A DNA stretch of 34,909 nt from Fuerstiella sp. (GCA_022843805.1 JALHMY010000101.1:1-34909), one strand, 5' to 3'; counted from the first letter of the stretch, positions 25,224 to 33,838 are shown. Program-made: numbers and translations. The notes: generated from the letters alone by a model not told the origin.

Positions 25224-25819
25224 ACCCAATCTCTGACATCAAACGAACCAACGTCATGAATCGAACAACCATTCTGATGCTGGCAGGTGCCTGTTCAGTC
25301 GCTGTCCTGCTGCGAATTGTGCCTCTGCCACTGGGGTACAACTTTTCGGCACTTGGTGCGCTGGCTCTCTTCTCTGGCTCCGCGATCAAACGACCATGGC
25401 TTGCCATGCTGCTGCCGCTCATTTGCCGGGCAATCACTGACACATTGCTTCACGTAAAAACCGGCTATGGCTTCTACGAAAGTATGGCGTTTGACTATCT
25501 GGCATACGCACTGATCTGTCTTGTCGGCCGATTCATCTCGGGCCGGTCGGCCGTCTCCGTGGTCAGTGGTGGCATTGTGTCAGCCTGCCTGTTCTTTTTT
25601 GTCAGTAACTTCGGAGTCTGGGCACTGGCCAGCGATCATCAGTATACCAGAGACTTCAGTGGCCTGATCCTGTGTCTGACAAAAGGCCTGCCGTTTGCCA
25701 AAGGGACATTCGCCGGGGATATCGTGTTCTCCGTCGCGTTTTTCTATCTCTGGAATCTGTTGTCGCAGCCAGCTGCGAATCCGGCTACCGTCGCAGAATC
25801 AGCACACGATCCTCGCTGA
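25220..25819 (+). CDS. Predicted membrane protein, DUF6580-like
   Basis: The product has 199 residues with five or so hydrophobic segments (about 17-35, 42-58, 83-101, 110-135, 160-185). YNFSALGALALFSGSAIKRPWLAMLLPL and the later SNFGVWA with a LPFAKGTFAGDIVFS stretch resemble DUF6580, small membrane proteins whose layout resembles substrate-binding subunits of ECF-type importers. That is an inference. The ATG overlaps the sua5 stop by four bases, so it is coupled. An in-frame ATG at codon 13 (MNRTTILML) is a possible alternative start. Confidence 0.8.
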   Translation: MNPISDIKRTNVMNRTTILMLAGACSVAVLLRIVPLPLGYNFSALGALALFSGSAIKRPWLAMLLPLICRAITDTLLHVKTGYGFYESMAFDYLAYALICLVGRFISGRSAVSVVSGGIVSACLFFFVSNFGVWALASDHQYTRDFSGLILCLTKGLPFAKGTFAGDIVFSVAFFYLWNLLSQPAANPATVAESAHDPR

Positions 25820-25878
25820 AACAGGATCTTCTCTGAACCAGTGACTCCGGACAGTTTCCACGAGAAGTCAGGTTATTC

Positions 25879-25883
25879 AGGAG
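25879..25883 (+). promoter_or_regulatory. Shine-Dalgarno site deciding the NHL protein start
   Basis: AGGAG, eight bases before the GTG at 25892. It supports this start over the GTG at 25841, and the resulting N-terminus begins directly with a signal peptide. Confidence 0.7.
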
Positions 25884-25891
25884 TAATCGCC

Positions 25892-27049
25892 GTGCATGTA
25901 GTCTGGATTTCACTGGGATTGACCATTGCTCTGGGATTCTCCGGCTCTTTGCTGAATTCGATCTGTTCAGCCGGGCAGCCAGCTGTCAGTTCCTCGGCGC
26001 AGCAGATACAGCAAGTACGGACAATTGCGGGCAACGGGAAAGAGGGCTACGGCGGCCCTTCCGGAAAGGCTCTCGAAATCCCTATGTCGCAGCCTTTCGG
26101 ACTGGTCACCGGTCCGGACAAGGCTCTTTATCTGTGCGAAGTGGGAACACATGTTGTTCGCCGTATTGACCTTCAGACCGGCGATACAAAAGTTGTCGCA
26201 GGAACTGGCAAAAAGGGATACTCGGGTGATGGTCGTCCCGCGACCGCAGCCGAACTGAACGAGCCTTACGAGATTCGTTTTGATAGGGCTGGCAACATGT
26301 TCTTCGTGGAGATGCAAAACAATCTGGTTCGGCGAGTCGACGCAAAGACCGGTCTGATCTCCACAGTTGCGGGAAGCGGTCAGCTGGGATTTGGCGGCGA
26401 TGGTGGTCCGGCGACTAAAGCACTGATGAGCCGTCCTCATTCGATCGTGTTCGACGGCGACGGCAAACTCTACATCTGCGATATTGGCAATCATCGTATT
26501 CGCAAGGTCGACCTCGAATCCGGATTGATTTCCACTTTCGCCGGAACCGGAGAAACGAAGGCGACTCCGGACGGCTCGCCGATTGCCGGAACTCCGCTTA
26601 ATGGACCGCGAACACTGGATTTCGACGGTCAGCACAGCCTGTACCTGGCTCTGCGGGAAGGTAATGCGATCTATCGGATGGACCTGAAAACATCCACCAT
26701 CAGCCACCTGGCGGGCAAAGGCGGAAAGAGCGGCTATGCGGGAGACGGAGGCCCTGCAAAGGATGCAACTCTGGCCGGACCCAAAGGCATTTGTCTCGCA
26801 CCGAATGGCGATGTGTATTTCGCTGATACGGAAAGCCATACCATCCGCGCGATTCGTCAGCCAGCCAGTCAGAATCCGATCGTCGAAACCGTTGTGGGTG
26901 ACGGTAAACAGGGGAACGGTCCCGCAGGCGATCCAAAATCCTGTCGGCTCGACCGTCCCCATGGCGTCTTCATTTCGGAGGATGGTATCCTTTATATTGG
27001 CGACAGCAGCAATCATCAGGTGCGGATGCTGACGATTTCAGCAAACTGA
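25892..27049 (+). CDS. Exported NHL-repeat beta-propeller protein
   Basis: The protein has 385 residues. A signal peptide (WISLGLTIALGFSGSLL) is followed by at least five NHL blades: VRTIAGNGKEGYGG, LYLCEVGTHVVRRIDL, GKLYICDIGNHRIRKVDLES, VYFADTESHTIRAI and ILYIGDSSNHQVRML. Alternating segments read VVAGTGKKGYSGDGRPA. Such proteins bind ligands or partners and have no fixed catalytic role here. The start is set by AGGAG eight bases before a GTG at 25892; the frame itself is open from an earlier GTG at 25841 that has no ribosome site. It lies between sua5/DUF6580 and priA and ends 16 bases before priA. Confidence 0.88.
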   Translation: MHVVWISLGLTIALGFSGSLLNSICSAGQPAVSSSAQQIQQVRTIAGNGKEGYGGPSGKALEIPMSQPFGLVTGPDKALYLCEVGTHVVRRIDLQTGDTKVVAGTGKKGYSGDGRPATAAELNEPYEIRFDRAGNMFFVEMQNNLVRRVDAKTGLISTVAGSGQLGFGGDGGPATKALMSRPHSIVFDGDGKLYICDIGNHRIRKVDLESGLISTFAGTGETKATPDGSPIAGTPLNGPRTLDFDGQHSLYLALREGNAIYRMDLKTSTISHLAGKGGKSGYAGDGGPAKDATLAGPKGICLAPNGDVYFADTESHTIRAIRQPASQNPIVETVVGDGKQGNGPAGDPKSCRLDRPHGVFISEDGILYIGDSSNHQVRMLTISAN

Positions 27050-27065
27050 CTGAAGGTTTTCGACT

Positions 27066-29348
27066 GTGAATCAGCAACAGAATCTTTTTGGTTTTGCCGG
27101 CGTCCCAGAGTGGGAGCAGGCGGCCCGGGAAGACGTGCTGATTGCAGATGTTGTCTTCAATTTGCCACTGGAGCAGCCTTATACGTATCTGATACCCGAT
27201 GATCTGCGCGGAATGCTGCAGCCTGGACAGCGAGTTAAAGCTCCGCTTGGCCGATCGAATCGCAATGTTGTGGGTTATTGCGTGGGTGTCCGACCGCTCG
27301 ATCAGAACGGCCGTCAGTTAAAGCCGCTGGTGGAACTGCTGGATCGCGAACCGCTGCTGGATTCGCGGATGCTGGATGTCACTCGCTGGATTGCCGAGCG
27401 TTATTTGTGTGGCTGGGGTCAGGTGCTGGAAAGCGTTGTTCCTGCAGGAGTCCGTCGTCGCAGTGGAACAAGGCTTGTTCAAAGTTATGAGCTGATTCCC
27501 GGAGTCACAGAACGAATCGACGGAATGAAGCTTTCGAAAGTGCAGTCAGCCGTTCTGGAAGTGCTCCGGAAGTCGACGACCCCCGTCTCGGCTTCGGATC
27601 TGTGCGAGCGGGCGGATTGCAGCCCATCCTCCCTCGCCACGCTGAAAAAGCGCGGGCTCATCCAGGCACTGCGTATCCGCTCAGAAGTCAGTGGCGAGGA
27701 AACTGAGTCTCAGGCCACCGAGCAGGATCTGCAGCTGAACAGCCAGCAGCAGGCCGCGCTGAACATCATTCTTTCGGCCATTCAGTCCGGTCAGCATAGT
27801 ACTCTGCTGTTGCATGGTGCGACGGGCAGTGGCAAGACAGAAGTCTACATCCGAGCGATTCGCGAGATTGTCAGCTATGGTCGGCAGGCGATCGTGCTGG
27901 TGCCCGAAATCAGCCTCACCCCACAGACAATCCGCCGCTTTCGAAGTCGCTTTCGTTCGGTTGCCGTTCTGCACAGTCATATGAGTGATTCAGAGCGACA
28001 CTGGCAGTGGCAGCAGATTGCTCAGGGAACGATCGAAGTCATCGTGGGTGCTCGCAGTGCCGTGTTTGCACCGGCCCCTCATCTGGGACTGATTGTGATT
28101 GACGAAGAACATGAACCGTCTTTCAAACAGGACAGTACTCCGCGTTATCACGCGCGTGAAGTTGCCAGGTTTCGATGTTTGCAGGAACGCGTACCGCTGA
28201 TTCTGGGCTCCGCCACTCCAACGCTGGAGTCCTGGCTGCGCACTCAGCGCCGACAGGATACGCTGGTGTCCATGCCCGATCGGGTCGCCGCGCTGCCCAT
28301 GCCCCCTGTGGTCATCGTGGATACTCGAAGTGATCCCAGAATTTCACGAGGCTGTTCCATTGGCCGAGCCCTGCAGCATGCCATCGAAAGAAGTCTGAAA
28401 GACAAAGGTCAGGTCATCCTGTTTCTGAATCTTCGTGGCTACTCGCCCAGCGTGTGGTGTCGCAGCTGCGGTACGGGTGTCAAGTGTCCCAACTGCGATG
28501 TCACTCTCACGTGGCATCGTGACCGCAATGTTGTGGTCTGTCACAGCTGCGAATACGAAACGGCTCCTCCCCAGGCATGCCCGGTTTGTGAGAGTGCGGC
28601 CGTCCGTTTCCTGGGTACTGGAACTCAGAAATTGTGCGAGGAAGTTGAAAATTCGTTTCCTGGCACAACGGTATTGCGAATGGACAGTGATTCCATGAAG
28701 AAGCCGGGCAGTCATGATGAAGCACTGGAGAAGTTTCGCAGGGGAGAAGTTCAAATCCTGCTGGGTACTCAGATGATCGCCAAAGGTCTGGACTTTCCCA
28801 ACGTCACCCTGGTTGGCGTAATTGATGCGGACAGCATGCTTAACCAGCCGGATATGCGAGCATCAGAGCGTACGTTTCAGCTGATTGCCCAGGTGGCAGG
28901 CCGCACAGGTCGAAGCATTCGAGGCGGCCGGGTTCTTGTACAGACCACATGCCCCGAGGATCCTGCAGTAAAATTTGCATCCCGTCACGATTTCATCGGG
29001 TTTGCACAGCATGAGCTTGCAGAACGCCACGATATGCAGGCACCTCCGTTTTCCAGCGTGACTCGAGTGATCTTTCGAGGATCAAACGAGCTGCAGGTAC
29101 AAAACACGGCCCAGGCGGTGGCCGAAAAACTGCGAGCATTTCGATGCGGCCCAACTGCCGACATCCGAATCCTGGGAGCCGCCCCCGCTCCTATTACCCG
29201 ACTCCGAGGCCTCTGGCGTTTTCATCTGCAGATCTGCGGAAAAACCCACGAACTGGTACGCGAGTTATGGCTGATGGTGGAAAAAGATCTGACCCTGCCG
29301 GAAGGTGTGGAAATGGCGGTTGATGTCGACCCCATCAACGCTCGCTAA
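27066..29348 (+). CDS. priA: Primosomal protein N' (PriA helicase)
   Basis: The protein has 760 residues, similar to the usual 730. An N-terminal DNA-binding domain (ADVVFNLPLEQPYTYLIP, GQRVKAPLGRSNRNVVGY) is followed by the DEAH-type helicase core: LLLHGATGSGKTEVYIR (Walker A, about 248-262), LVPEISLTPQTIRRF, VIVGARSAVFAP, IDEEHEPSFKQ (about 345) and LGSATPTLESW. Eight cysteines of the zinc-binding region lie at about 464-508. TQMIAKGLDFPNVTLVG and QVAGRTGRSIRGG complete the helicase. PriA restarts stalled replication forks. It starts with GTG and GAAGG lies about nine bases upstream. It is the last gene of the plus-strand run. Confidence 0.96.
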   Translation: MNQQQNLFGFAGVPEWEQAAREDVLIADVVFNLPLEQPYTYLIPDDLRGMLQPGQRVKAPLGRSNRNVVGYCVGVRPLDQNGRQLKPLVELLDREPLLDSRMLDVTRWIAERYLCGWGQVLESVVPAGVRRRSGTRLVQSYELIPGVTERIDGMKLSKVQSAVLEVLRKSTTPVSASDLCERADCSPSSLATLKKRGLIQALRIRSEVSGEETESQATEQDLQLNSQQQAALNIILSAIQSGQHSTLLLHGATGSGKTEVYIRAIREIVSYGRQAIVLVPEISLTPQTIRRFRSRFRSVAVLHSHMSDSERHWQWQQIAQGTIEVIVGARSAVFAPAPHLGLIVIDEEHEPSFKQDSTPRYHAREVARFRCLQERVPLILGSATPTLESWLRTQRRQDTLVSMPDRVAALPMPPVVIVDTRSDPRISRGCSIGRALQHAIERSLKDKGQVILFLNLRGYSPSVWCRSCGTGVKCPNCDVTLTWHRDRNVVVCHSCEYETAPPQACPVCESAAVRFLGTGTQKLCEEVENSFPGTTVLRMDSDSMKKPGSHDEALEKFRRGEVQILLGTQMIAKGLDFPNVTLVGVIDADSMLNQPDMRASERTFQLIAQVAGRTGRSIRGGRVLVQTTCPEDPAVKFASRHDFIGFAQHELAERHDMQAPPFSSVTRVIFRGSNELQVQNTAQAVAEKLRAFRCGPTADIRILGAAPAPITRLRGLWRFHLQICGKTHELVRELWLMVEKDLTLPEGVEMAVDVDPINAR

Positions 29349-29686
29349 CGGCCTGTCCCAGGTCACCTGTTGCCGTTAATCGACGCCTGTCTGTCATGCA
29401 GATCACCAGTCACGCAGACGAGTCTCTCCGACACTCGCAATTCCCGCCCCACGTAGGCGAGTCTCTCCGAGACTCGCAAACCCCGCCCCACGCAGACGAG
29501 TCTCTCCGAGACTCGCAAACCCCGCCCCACGCAGGCGAGTCTCTCCGAGACTCGCAAACCCCGGCGTCTCGGAGAGACGCCGCTACGTGCCTCCTCGTCG
29601 CCGAAACCAAAGATCCGTTCAGATAAGACACATTTCCCAAACCCATGAGCAACTTCTTCCCTTCCGAAACAGGAAAGCAAATGGGG
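29349..29686. other. Intergenic region dominated by a REP-like tandem array
   Basis: These 338 bases separate priA from the convergent minus-strand gene. About half consists of the 39-bp repeat array (29411-29581). No T-rich terminator was identified, so the array hairpins may end transcription from both sides. Confidence 0.7.
29411..29581. repeat. 39-bp tandem repeat array (4 copies) closing with a hairpin
   Basis: Four copies start near 29419, 29458, 29497 and 29536, exactly 39 bases apart; the first is the most diverged. Each holds CGAGTCTC-TCC-GAGACTCG, an 8-bp stem with a three-base loop. The array ends with GGCGTCTC-GGA-GAGACGCC (29563-29581), then CCGCTACGTGC. The same two-hairpin pair, including the CCCCACGTAGG lead and the GCTA end, recurs at 34751-34811. 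It is therefore a dispersed REP-like doublet that has expanded in tandem here. The frame stays open because 39 is a multiple of three, but the reading GESLRDSQTPPHA looks non-coding. Confidence 0.85.
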
Positions 29687-31504
29687 TCAGGATTTGCGGG
29701 AGATTCTTATGACGCCAAGGACGGTGCCTTTCAGTTTAGCCGCAACAACCGGATGAACACCGGAATCCATTTCATGTGACGTAATCGTTCCTGTTTGTCC
29801 GCCTTCGGATTCGAGATAGATCACTTTGACCATAAACTCACCAGCTGCGATTCGCTGCTGGTCTTCGACCGAAAACTCCACCGTCAAGGCGTTATTTTTC
29901 AACCACGACTGCGACAATTCGCTTCGACTGTTTGGTTCAAAGGACAACTGAAATGGAACGAGCCGTTCGCCATCAGCAATGAGAATGTCCATGAACTCAT
30001 CGACGGCCATGTTGAAGCGAGCCACATGACCGTCTGCGGTAAGGCTGGTGTACCTTCGGTCCGGCGATATCTGATTCTCACAACGCAGCTGAATCTGAAA
30101 ACGGTCAGAAGCCTTTCGGGGAGAATCTGCGGCAGAATCAACGAGTCGCAGATTATCAAATTTGAACTCAGCACCTAATGATGCAAGCTGATCAATCTGC
30201 TGTTGAGTCAGAATCTGATTGACAAAGTCGCTCCCGTCATCCATTGGAACGAACAGCCTTGTGGCCAATCGTTGTCCGTTGCTCTCTGGCACGACTTCCA
30301 CAGCTTCAAGTCGACAGTTGTTGCACAGAACAATCGTAAACGAACCAGTGGTACCAGCTGGTGTCGTGGCCGGAACTTTTTCTGCCAGCAGACTGATGCG
30401 ATCATGACCAATTTGTTTCTGAAGCTCGCCGATCAGGTAATGAGCCGTGGAAACAGGGACAGTCACTGTGATTCCTGCGGAGCTGTCCTGACCTATTGCT
30501 GCCGGAACCTTTCTGTCGGGAGAAGTGGCCGGATCGACTTCCCGAGCGAATGTCGGAAGAACATCTGGTGCACTGCGTTTTACTCCCACCTGCTCCCAGC
30601 TCAGCTCAGGATTCAGCAACTCCTCGACTCGTCGATCCACGATCTTCTCTGCAATTCGATCGCGTGCGTCGATCGATTGCTGCATGCGTTCCAGACGCCG
30701 AGTAAATTCAGCGAGTTCAGATCGCTGGATGTCCTGTCGGGCAGCAAACGTCTGCTGCACCAGAGACCGAAGTTCTGATCGATGCTTCACGCTCTCCGGA
30801 TGGTCTTTGCCCATGGATTTCTCTGTCGTTCGAACTTGCTCGGCCAGTTGAAGAACTGGCTTTTCCAAACCGATGAGACGTCTGCGAAATTCGGCTGAGG
30901 TGCCTTTCGGATTGTCCAGGACCGGTATTTGCAACTCCGGCTTACTGCGGCGCAGGGGGACCTGCAGACTTGCGGGCAATTCATCGAGCCTCAATAGCGT
31001 GGCTTCGATTTCCTCACTCTCAGACTTCTGTGTGGATGTCGGCAGCTTGTCACTTATACGCATACGAATATCAAATCTGAAATCCCTCTGGTTCGTAAGG
31101 AACACTGTAAGCTCATGAATCTGTGTCCATGGCGAATCTTCAGGTGCACCAATCACAGCCATGTTTTGATTCTCAAACGGCCCGGCAAGACGAAAACGAG
31201 TGATCCCAAGGCCGCTCAGGTCTTCGATGAGTCTCTCCACCCGCTCAGATGACTGATCCGGCTTCAGCCTGAGTTCGACTTCGATCTCTGCCGGTTGTGT
31301 GACCCCTGTACCGGCCTCAAGACTCCGGATCCGGCTATTGTTTGCCGAGACTGCCTCCATCAGTTTACGAAGTGGCTGCACAACCAAAGGATCAGCAGGA
31401 AGTTCAACCTGAATGGGCTTGATGTCCTGCGCGCACAACGTCGAAGAGCCGAACAATGTGATCATGGCCGTTGCAATGACCTGTATTTTCGTAATGCCAA
31501 ACAT
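29687..31504 (-). CDS. Large secreted protein of unknown function with coiled coil
   Basis: The product has 605 residues. A signal peptide (FGITKIQVIATAMITLFG...LCAQ) is followed by a long protein with no catalytic motif that I recognise. A region of about 190-300 is helical and charged (ELAEFTRRLERMQQSIDARDRIAEKIVDRRVEELLNPELSW); that motif is recurrent in planctomycete proteins encoded near ECF-sigma/kinase genes. A later part is beta-rich. The frame is open 26 codons further upstream into the 13-bp repeats, but AGGA eight bases before 31504 and the signal peptide fix the start. It follows the kinase gene on the same strand, so it may be the output or a regulated partner of that signalling cassette. 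Confidence 0.8.
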   Translation of the reverse strand: MFGITKIQVIATAMITLFGSSTLCAQDIKPIQVELPADPLVVQPLRKLMEAVSANNSRIRSLEAGTGVTQPAEIEVELRLKPDQSSERVERLIEDLSGLGITRFRLAGPFENQNMAVIGAPEDSPWTQIHELTVFLTNQRDFRFDIRMRISDKLPTSTQKSESEEIEATLLRLDELPASLQVPLRRSKPELQIPVLDNPKGTSAEFRRRLIGLEKPVLQLAEQVRTTEKSMGKDHPESVKHRSELRSLVQQTFAARQDIQRSELAEFTRRLERMQQSIDARDRIAEKIVDRRVEELLNPELSWEQVGVKRSAPDVLPTFAREVDPATSPDRKVPAAIGQDSSAGITVTVPVSTAHYLIGELQKQIGHDRISLLAEKVPATTPAGTTGSFTIVLCNNCRLEAVEVVPESNGQRLATRLFVPMDDGSDFVNQILTQQQIDQLASLGAEFKFDNLRLVDSAADSPRKASDRFQIQLRCENQISPDRRYTSLTADGHVARFNMAVDEFMDILIADGERLVPFQLSFEPNSRSELSQSWLKNNALTVEFSVEDQQRIAAGEFMVKVIYLESEGGQTGTITSHEMDSGVHPVVAAKLKGTVLGVIRISRKS

Positions 31505-31555
31505 ATCAGAAATCCTGAATCTCGCTGCCGGGAAGTGTCGTAAATAAAATGCCAA

Positions 31556-31629
31556 ACGGTTCGACTCAACGGTTCGACTCAACGGTTCGACTCAACGGTT
31601 CGACTCAACGGTTCGACTCAACGGTTCGA
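31556..31629. repeat. 13-bp minisatellite between the kinase and secreted-protein genes
   Basis: ACGGTTCGACTCA is repeated five times without change (31556-31620), followed by a nine-base partial copy (31621-31629). Perfect identity implies recent expansion. It starts 51 bases upstream of the secreted-protein start and ends 16 bases after the kinase stop, filling nearly all of the intergenic space. As 13 is not a multiple of three, it cannot encode a fixed peptide repeat. Confidence 0.95.
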
Positions 31630-31645
31630 GGTCATCGGTGCAGAG

Positions 31646-33163
31646 TTATGGGGGTTTGATCTCTGAGTGAATCTGCCAGAGTCTGCTGACATCAGCTTCA
31701 GACTCGCTGAGATCGGCTTCGAATGTATCGATCTCAGCCTGCATCGCATCCCAGCCATCCGGCGTCGCTGCATCGGTGCTGTTTGTCTTCAGACTGACCG
31801 ATGGCTCACCGGTTATCTGCGAAGTATCGTCGATGAAGTTTGTTTGACTAACTGCGGAGATCACTGCAACTGCAATGCAGCTGAAAGCCGCCAATGCAAT
31901 CGCGCGGACGCGGCCCTGAGGCGACTGCCACCACACGTGGCGACGGATCGGAGTCCGGCATTCTTCCGGCAACTCGGCCCGTGATGGCTGCTGCAGATGC
32001 AACAGGCACTTTTGAAGCAGCACAGCCACGTGATCGGCATTCTGAATGCGGTCATCCGGCGACTTCGCATGCAGCCTCCGGATGATGTATTCCAGCCAGT
32101 CAGGAATGTTCGGATTAACATCGCGAACAGGTCGAGGCTCAGTATCCGTGATGCGACGCAGGACTCCGTAACTGGTTTCAGCGCGAAACGGAGGTCGTCC
32201 GGTACACATCGCGTACATCACACTGCCAAGACTGAAAATGTCACTGCGAGCATCGATATTGTCGCCACGTGCCTGTTCAGGAGACATGTACTGGGGTGTG
32301 CCTGCGATGACTCCGCTGCGCGTCATGCTCGCATCATCGACGGCTCGCGCCAGACCGAAGTCCGTCAAAGTTACGCGTTCTACACCATCCTCCAGCAAAA
32401 TATTGGCTGGCTTGATATCGCGGTGAACGAGCCCCTGTCCATGGGCGGCTGCAAGCCCCGAAGCCACCTGCTGAGCAATCCGAACAACTTCCTCAGCAGA
32501 CATTGGCCCCTGCCGATTCAGTCGTCGCTGCAGCGATTCACCGCGAAGATAGGGCATCACAAGAAACGGCAGCGGGCCATCATTGGACACTCCATGGATC
32601 ACAATCACGTTTGGATGCAACACGGTTGCGGCAGCCTTCGCTTCGCGAGCAAATCGACGTCGGGCAGCTCCACTCGACGCCAGACGAGGTGCCAGAACTT
32701 TAATCGCAACAGTCCGATCGAGTGGACCGTCGAAGGCCTTCAAGACGACTCCCATGCCACCAGCCCCAACCACACCGGACACTTCGTATCCGCCGAGACG
32801 CCCCATCATCTGAGGATCGTCTGTAGCACTTAACATCGCAAGCACCTGTACAATTTCTGCCGACACCACCGTCCGGTTCTGATCGTCTTCGTGATCACCA
32901 CCAGCTTCAGACTGTCCTGATTCGGCTGAGTTCTGCGTGTTCGTAAAAGATCGAAGAAACGACGAATCGAATGGCTGATCACGCAGAAACTCTTCCGCAT
33001 CACTCCAGGTCGATGGCTCAGCGGCTGACTTGTGGATTCGGTCACGACATACCGAACATTGCTCCAGATGTCGAAGGAATTCAAGTTCTTCTCGAGCCCC
33101 CAGAGATTCCGCGAGATATGCGTCGACACGCGCTGGAACGCATGTTTCAGAATGAGCTTTCAT
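31646..33163 (-). CDS. Ser/Thr protein kinase with N-terminal anti-sigma-like zinc finger
   Basis: The protein has 505 residues. Residues 8-39 hold C8 and the HLEQCSVC motif (H32, C36, C39; H-x3-C-x2-C) of zinc-binding anti-sigma domains. An acidic linker follows. The kinase domain runs from about 125 to 390 with GVVGAGGMGVV (133-138), the ATP-binding lysine K155 in VAIKV, HRDIKPAN (D249), TDFGLA (D268) and GTPQYMSPEQARGD. A membrane segment (about 420-440) precedes an external, acidic C-terminal tail. All catalytic residues are present. It overlaps the sigma gene by 17 bases and has GGAGG nine bases upstream, so it is translationally coupled. Predicted role: the zinc finger holds the sigma factor and the kinase sets its release. 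Confidence 0.93.
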   Translation of the reverse strand: MKAHSETCVPARVDAYLAESLGAREELEFLRHLEQCSVCRDRIHKSAAEPSTWSDAEEFLRDQPFDSSFLRSFTNTQNSAESGQSEAGGDHEDDQNRTVVSAEIVQVLAMLSATDDPQMMGRLGGYEVSGVVGAGGMGVVLKAFDGPLDRTVAIKVLAPRLASSGAARRRFAREAKAAATVLHPNVIVIHGVSNDGPLPFLVMPYLRGESLQRRLNRQGPMSAEEVVRIAQQVASGLAAAHGQGLVHRDIKPANILLEDGVERVTLTDFGLARAVDDASMTRSGVIAGTPQYMSPEQARGDNIDARSDIFSLGSVMYAMCTGRPPFRAETSYGVLRRITDTEPRPVRDVNPNIPDWLEYIIRRLHAKSPDDRIQNADHVAVLLQKCLLHLQQPSRAELPEECRTPIRRHVWWQSPQGRVRAIALAAFSCIAVAVISAVSQTNFIDDTSQITGEPSVSLKTNSTDAATPDGWDAMQAEIDTFEADLSESEADVSRLWQIHSEIKPP

Positions 33164-33758
33164 CTGAGTCCGCCTCCAATTCTTTCACGACATCTCGCAG
33201 TCGCCGCATGATGCGACTTCGAGCCGCATAAACAACGGCTTCGGATCGCTCCAGCCGAATCGCTGCCTCAGCAATGGGAATACCATCGATCATTGTCATT
33301 GCAAATGCCTGCCAGGTATTTTCGTCTGTCCTCGATCGAACAACCTCTGCCGCCCGACGAAACAACTGTCGCCTGTATTCGCGCTCGAGCTGCGAGTCCA
33401 GATCAATCTCCCCTTCTCGGGAGACCGTGTCCGGCAGACAAGATTCCCCGCCCACGGCTCGATCCCGTGGCTGGCGAGTAAGAGAATTGATGGTGGCATT
33501 TCGAGCAATGCGACAAAGCCAGTGGCGGAATCGAGTCGCTCCATCTCTCTTCTCCCAGGCGGGAAGCGAGCGGGACACTGCGATGAGGACCTGCTGAGCC
33601 ACATCCTGTGCATCCGCGTCCTGCAGACCTCGCATCCTCGCAACGTTGTAGACCACGGGTCGATAGAGCCGTGCAAACTGCTCCCAGGCAACCTGATCAC
33701 GCGCGTCGGCGACGCGAATCAGCAGGCTGTCTCGTGTTTCGGGAATCTCCTCCACCAT
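33147..33758 (-). CDS. ECF-type RNA polymerase sigma factor (planctomycete kinase-linked group)
   Basis: The protein has 203 residues. Region 2 is YRPVVYNVARMRGLQDADAQDVAQQVLIAV followed by FRHWLCRIARNATINSLTR. Region 4 is AFAMTMIDGIPIAEAAIRLERSEAVVYAARSRIMRRL, with the helix-turn-helix that contacts the -35 element. The long insertion between the two (about residues 107-135) is common in the planctomycete sigma factors paired with kinases (the ECF-STK groups). A GGAGG four bases before the ATG at 33758 decides the start; the frame extends upstream into relic DNA. It is the first gene of the sigma-kinase pair. Confidence 0.92.
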   Translation of the reverse strand: MVEEIPETRDSLLIRVADARDQVAWEQFARLYRPVVYNVARMRGLQDADAQDVAQQVLIAVSRSLPAWEKRDGATRFRHWLCRIARNATINSLTRQPRDRAVGGESCLPDTVSREGEIDLDSQLEREYRRQLFRRAAEVVRSRTDENTWQAFAMTMIDGIPIAEAAIRLERSEAVVYAARSRIMRRLRDVVKELEADSDESSF

Positions 33759-33762
33759 CCTT

Positions 33763-33767
33763 CCTCC
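33763..33767 (-). promoter_or_regulatory. Shine-Dalgarno site deciding the sigma factor start
   Basis: On the minus strand this reads GGAGG, four bases before the ATG ending at 33756. It excludes the 47-codon upstream extension of the open frame, which runs into the integrase relic. Confidence 0.75.
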
Positions 33768-33838
33768 AGCCTGAAAACACAGATCGAGGATTATTCTGAC
33801 AGGTCTGACAGAGGATTTCTTTGTTTTTGGCAGAATTT

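Noticed and set aside
29411..29581. Possible CRISPR array
   Set aside because: The 39-bp units are contiguous and there are no unique spacers; each unit is a full palindrome and no cas genes are nearby.
29396..29626. Open frames on both strands across the 39-bp array encoding 13-residue peptide repeats
   Set aside because: The open frames follow from the period being a multiple of three and the palindromic unit; there is no ribosome site, and the same doublet at 34751-34811 has no such frame.
31505..31582. Earlier start for the secreted protein (26 extra codons into the 13-bp repeats)
   Set aside because: The signal peptide begins at 31504 with AGGA at a proper distance; the extension runs into repeats of variable length.
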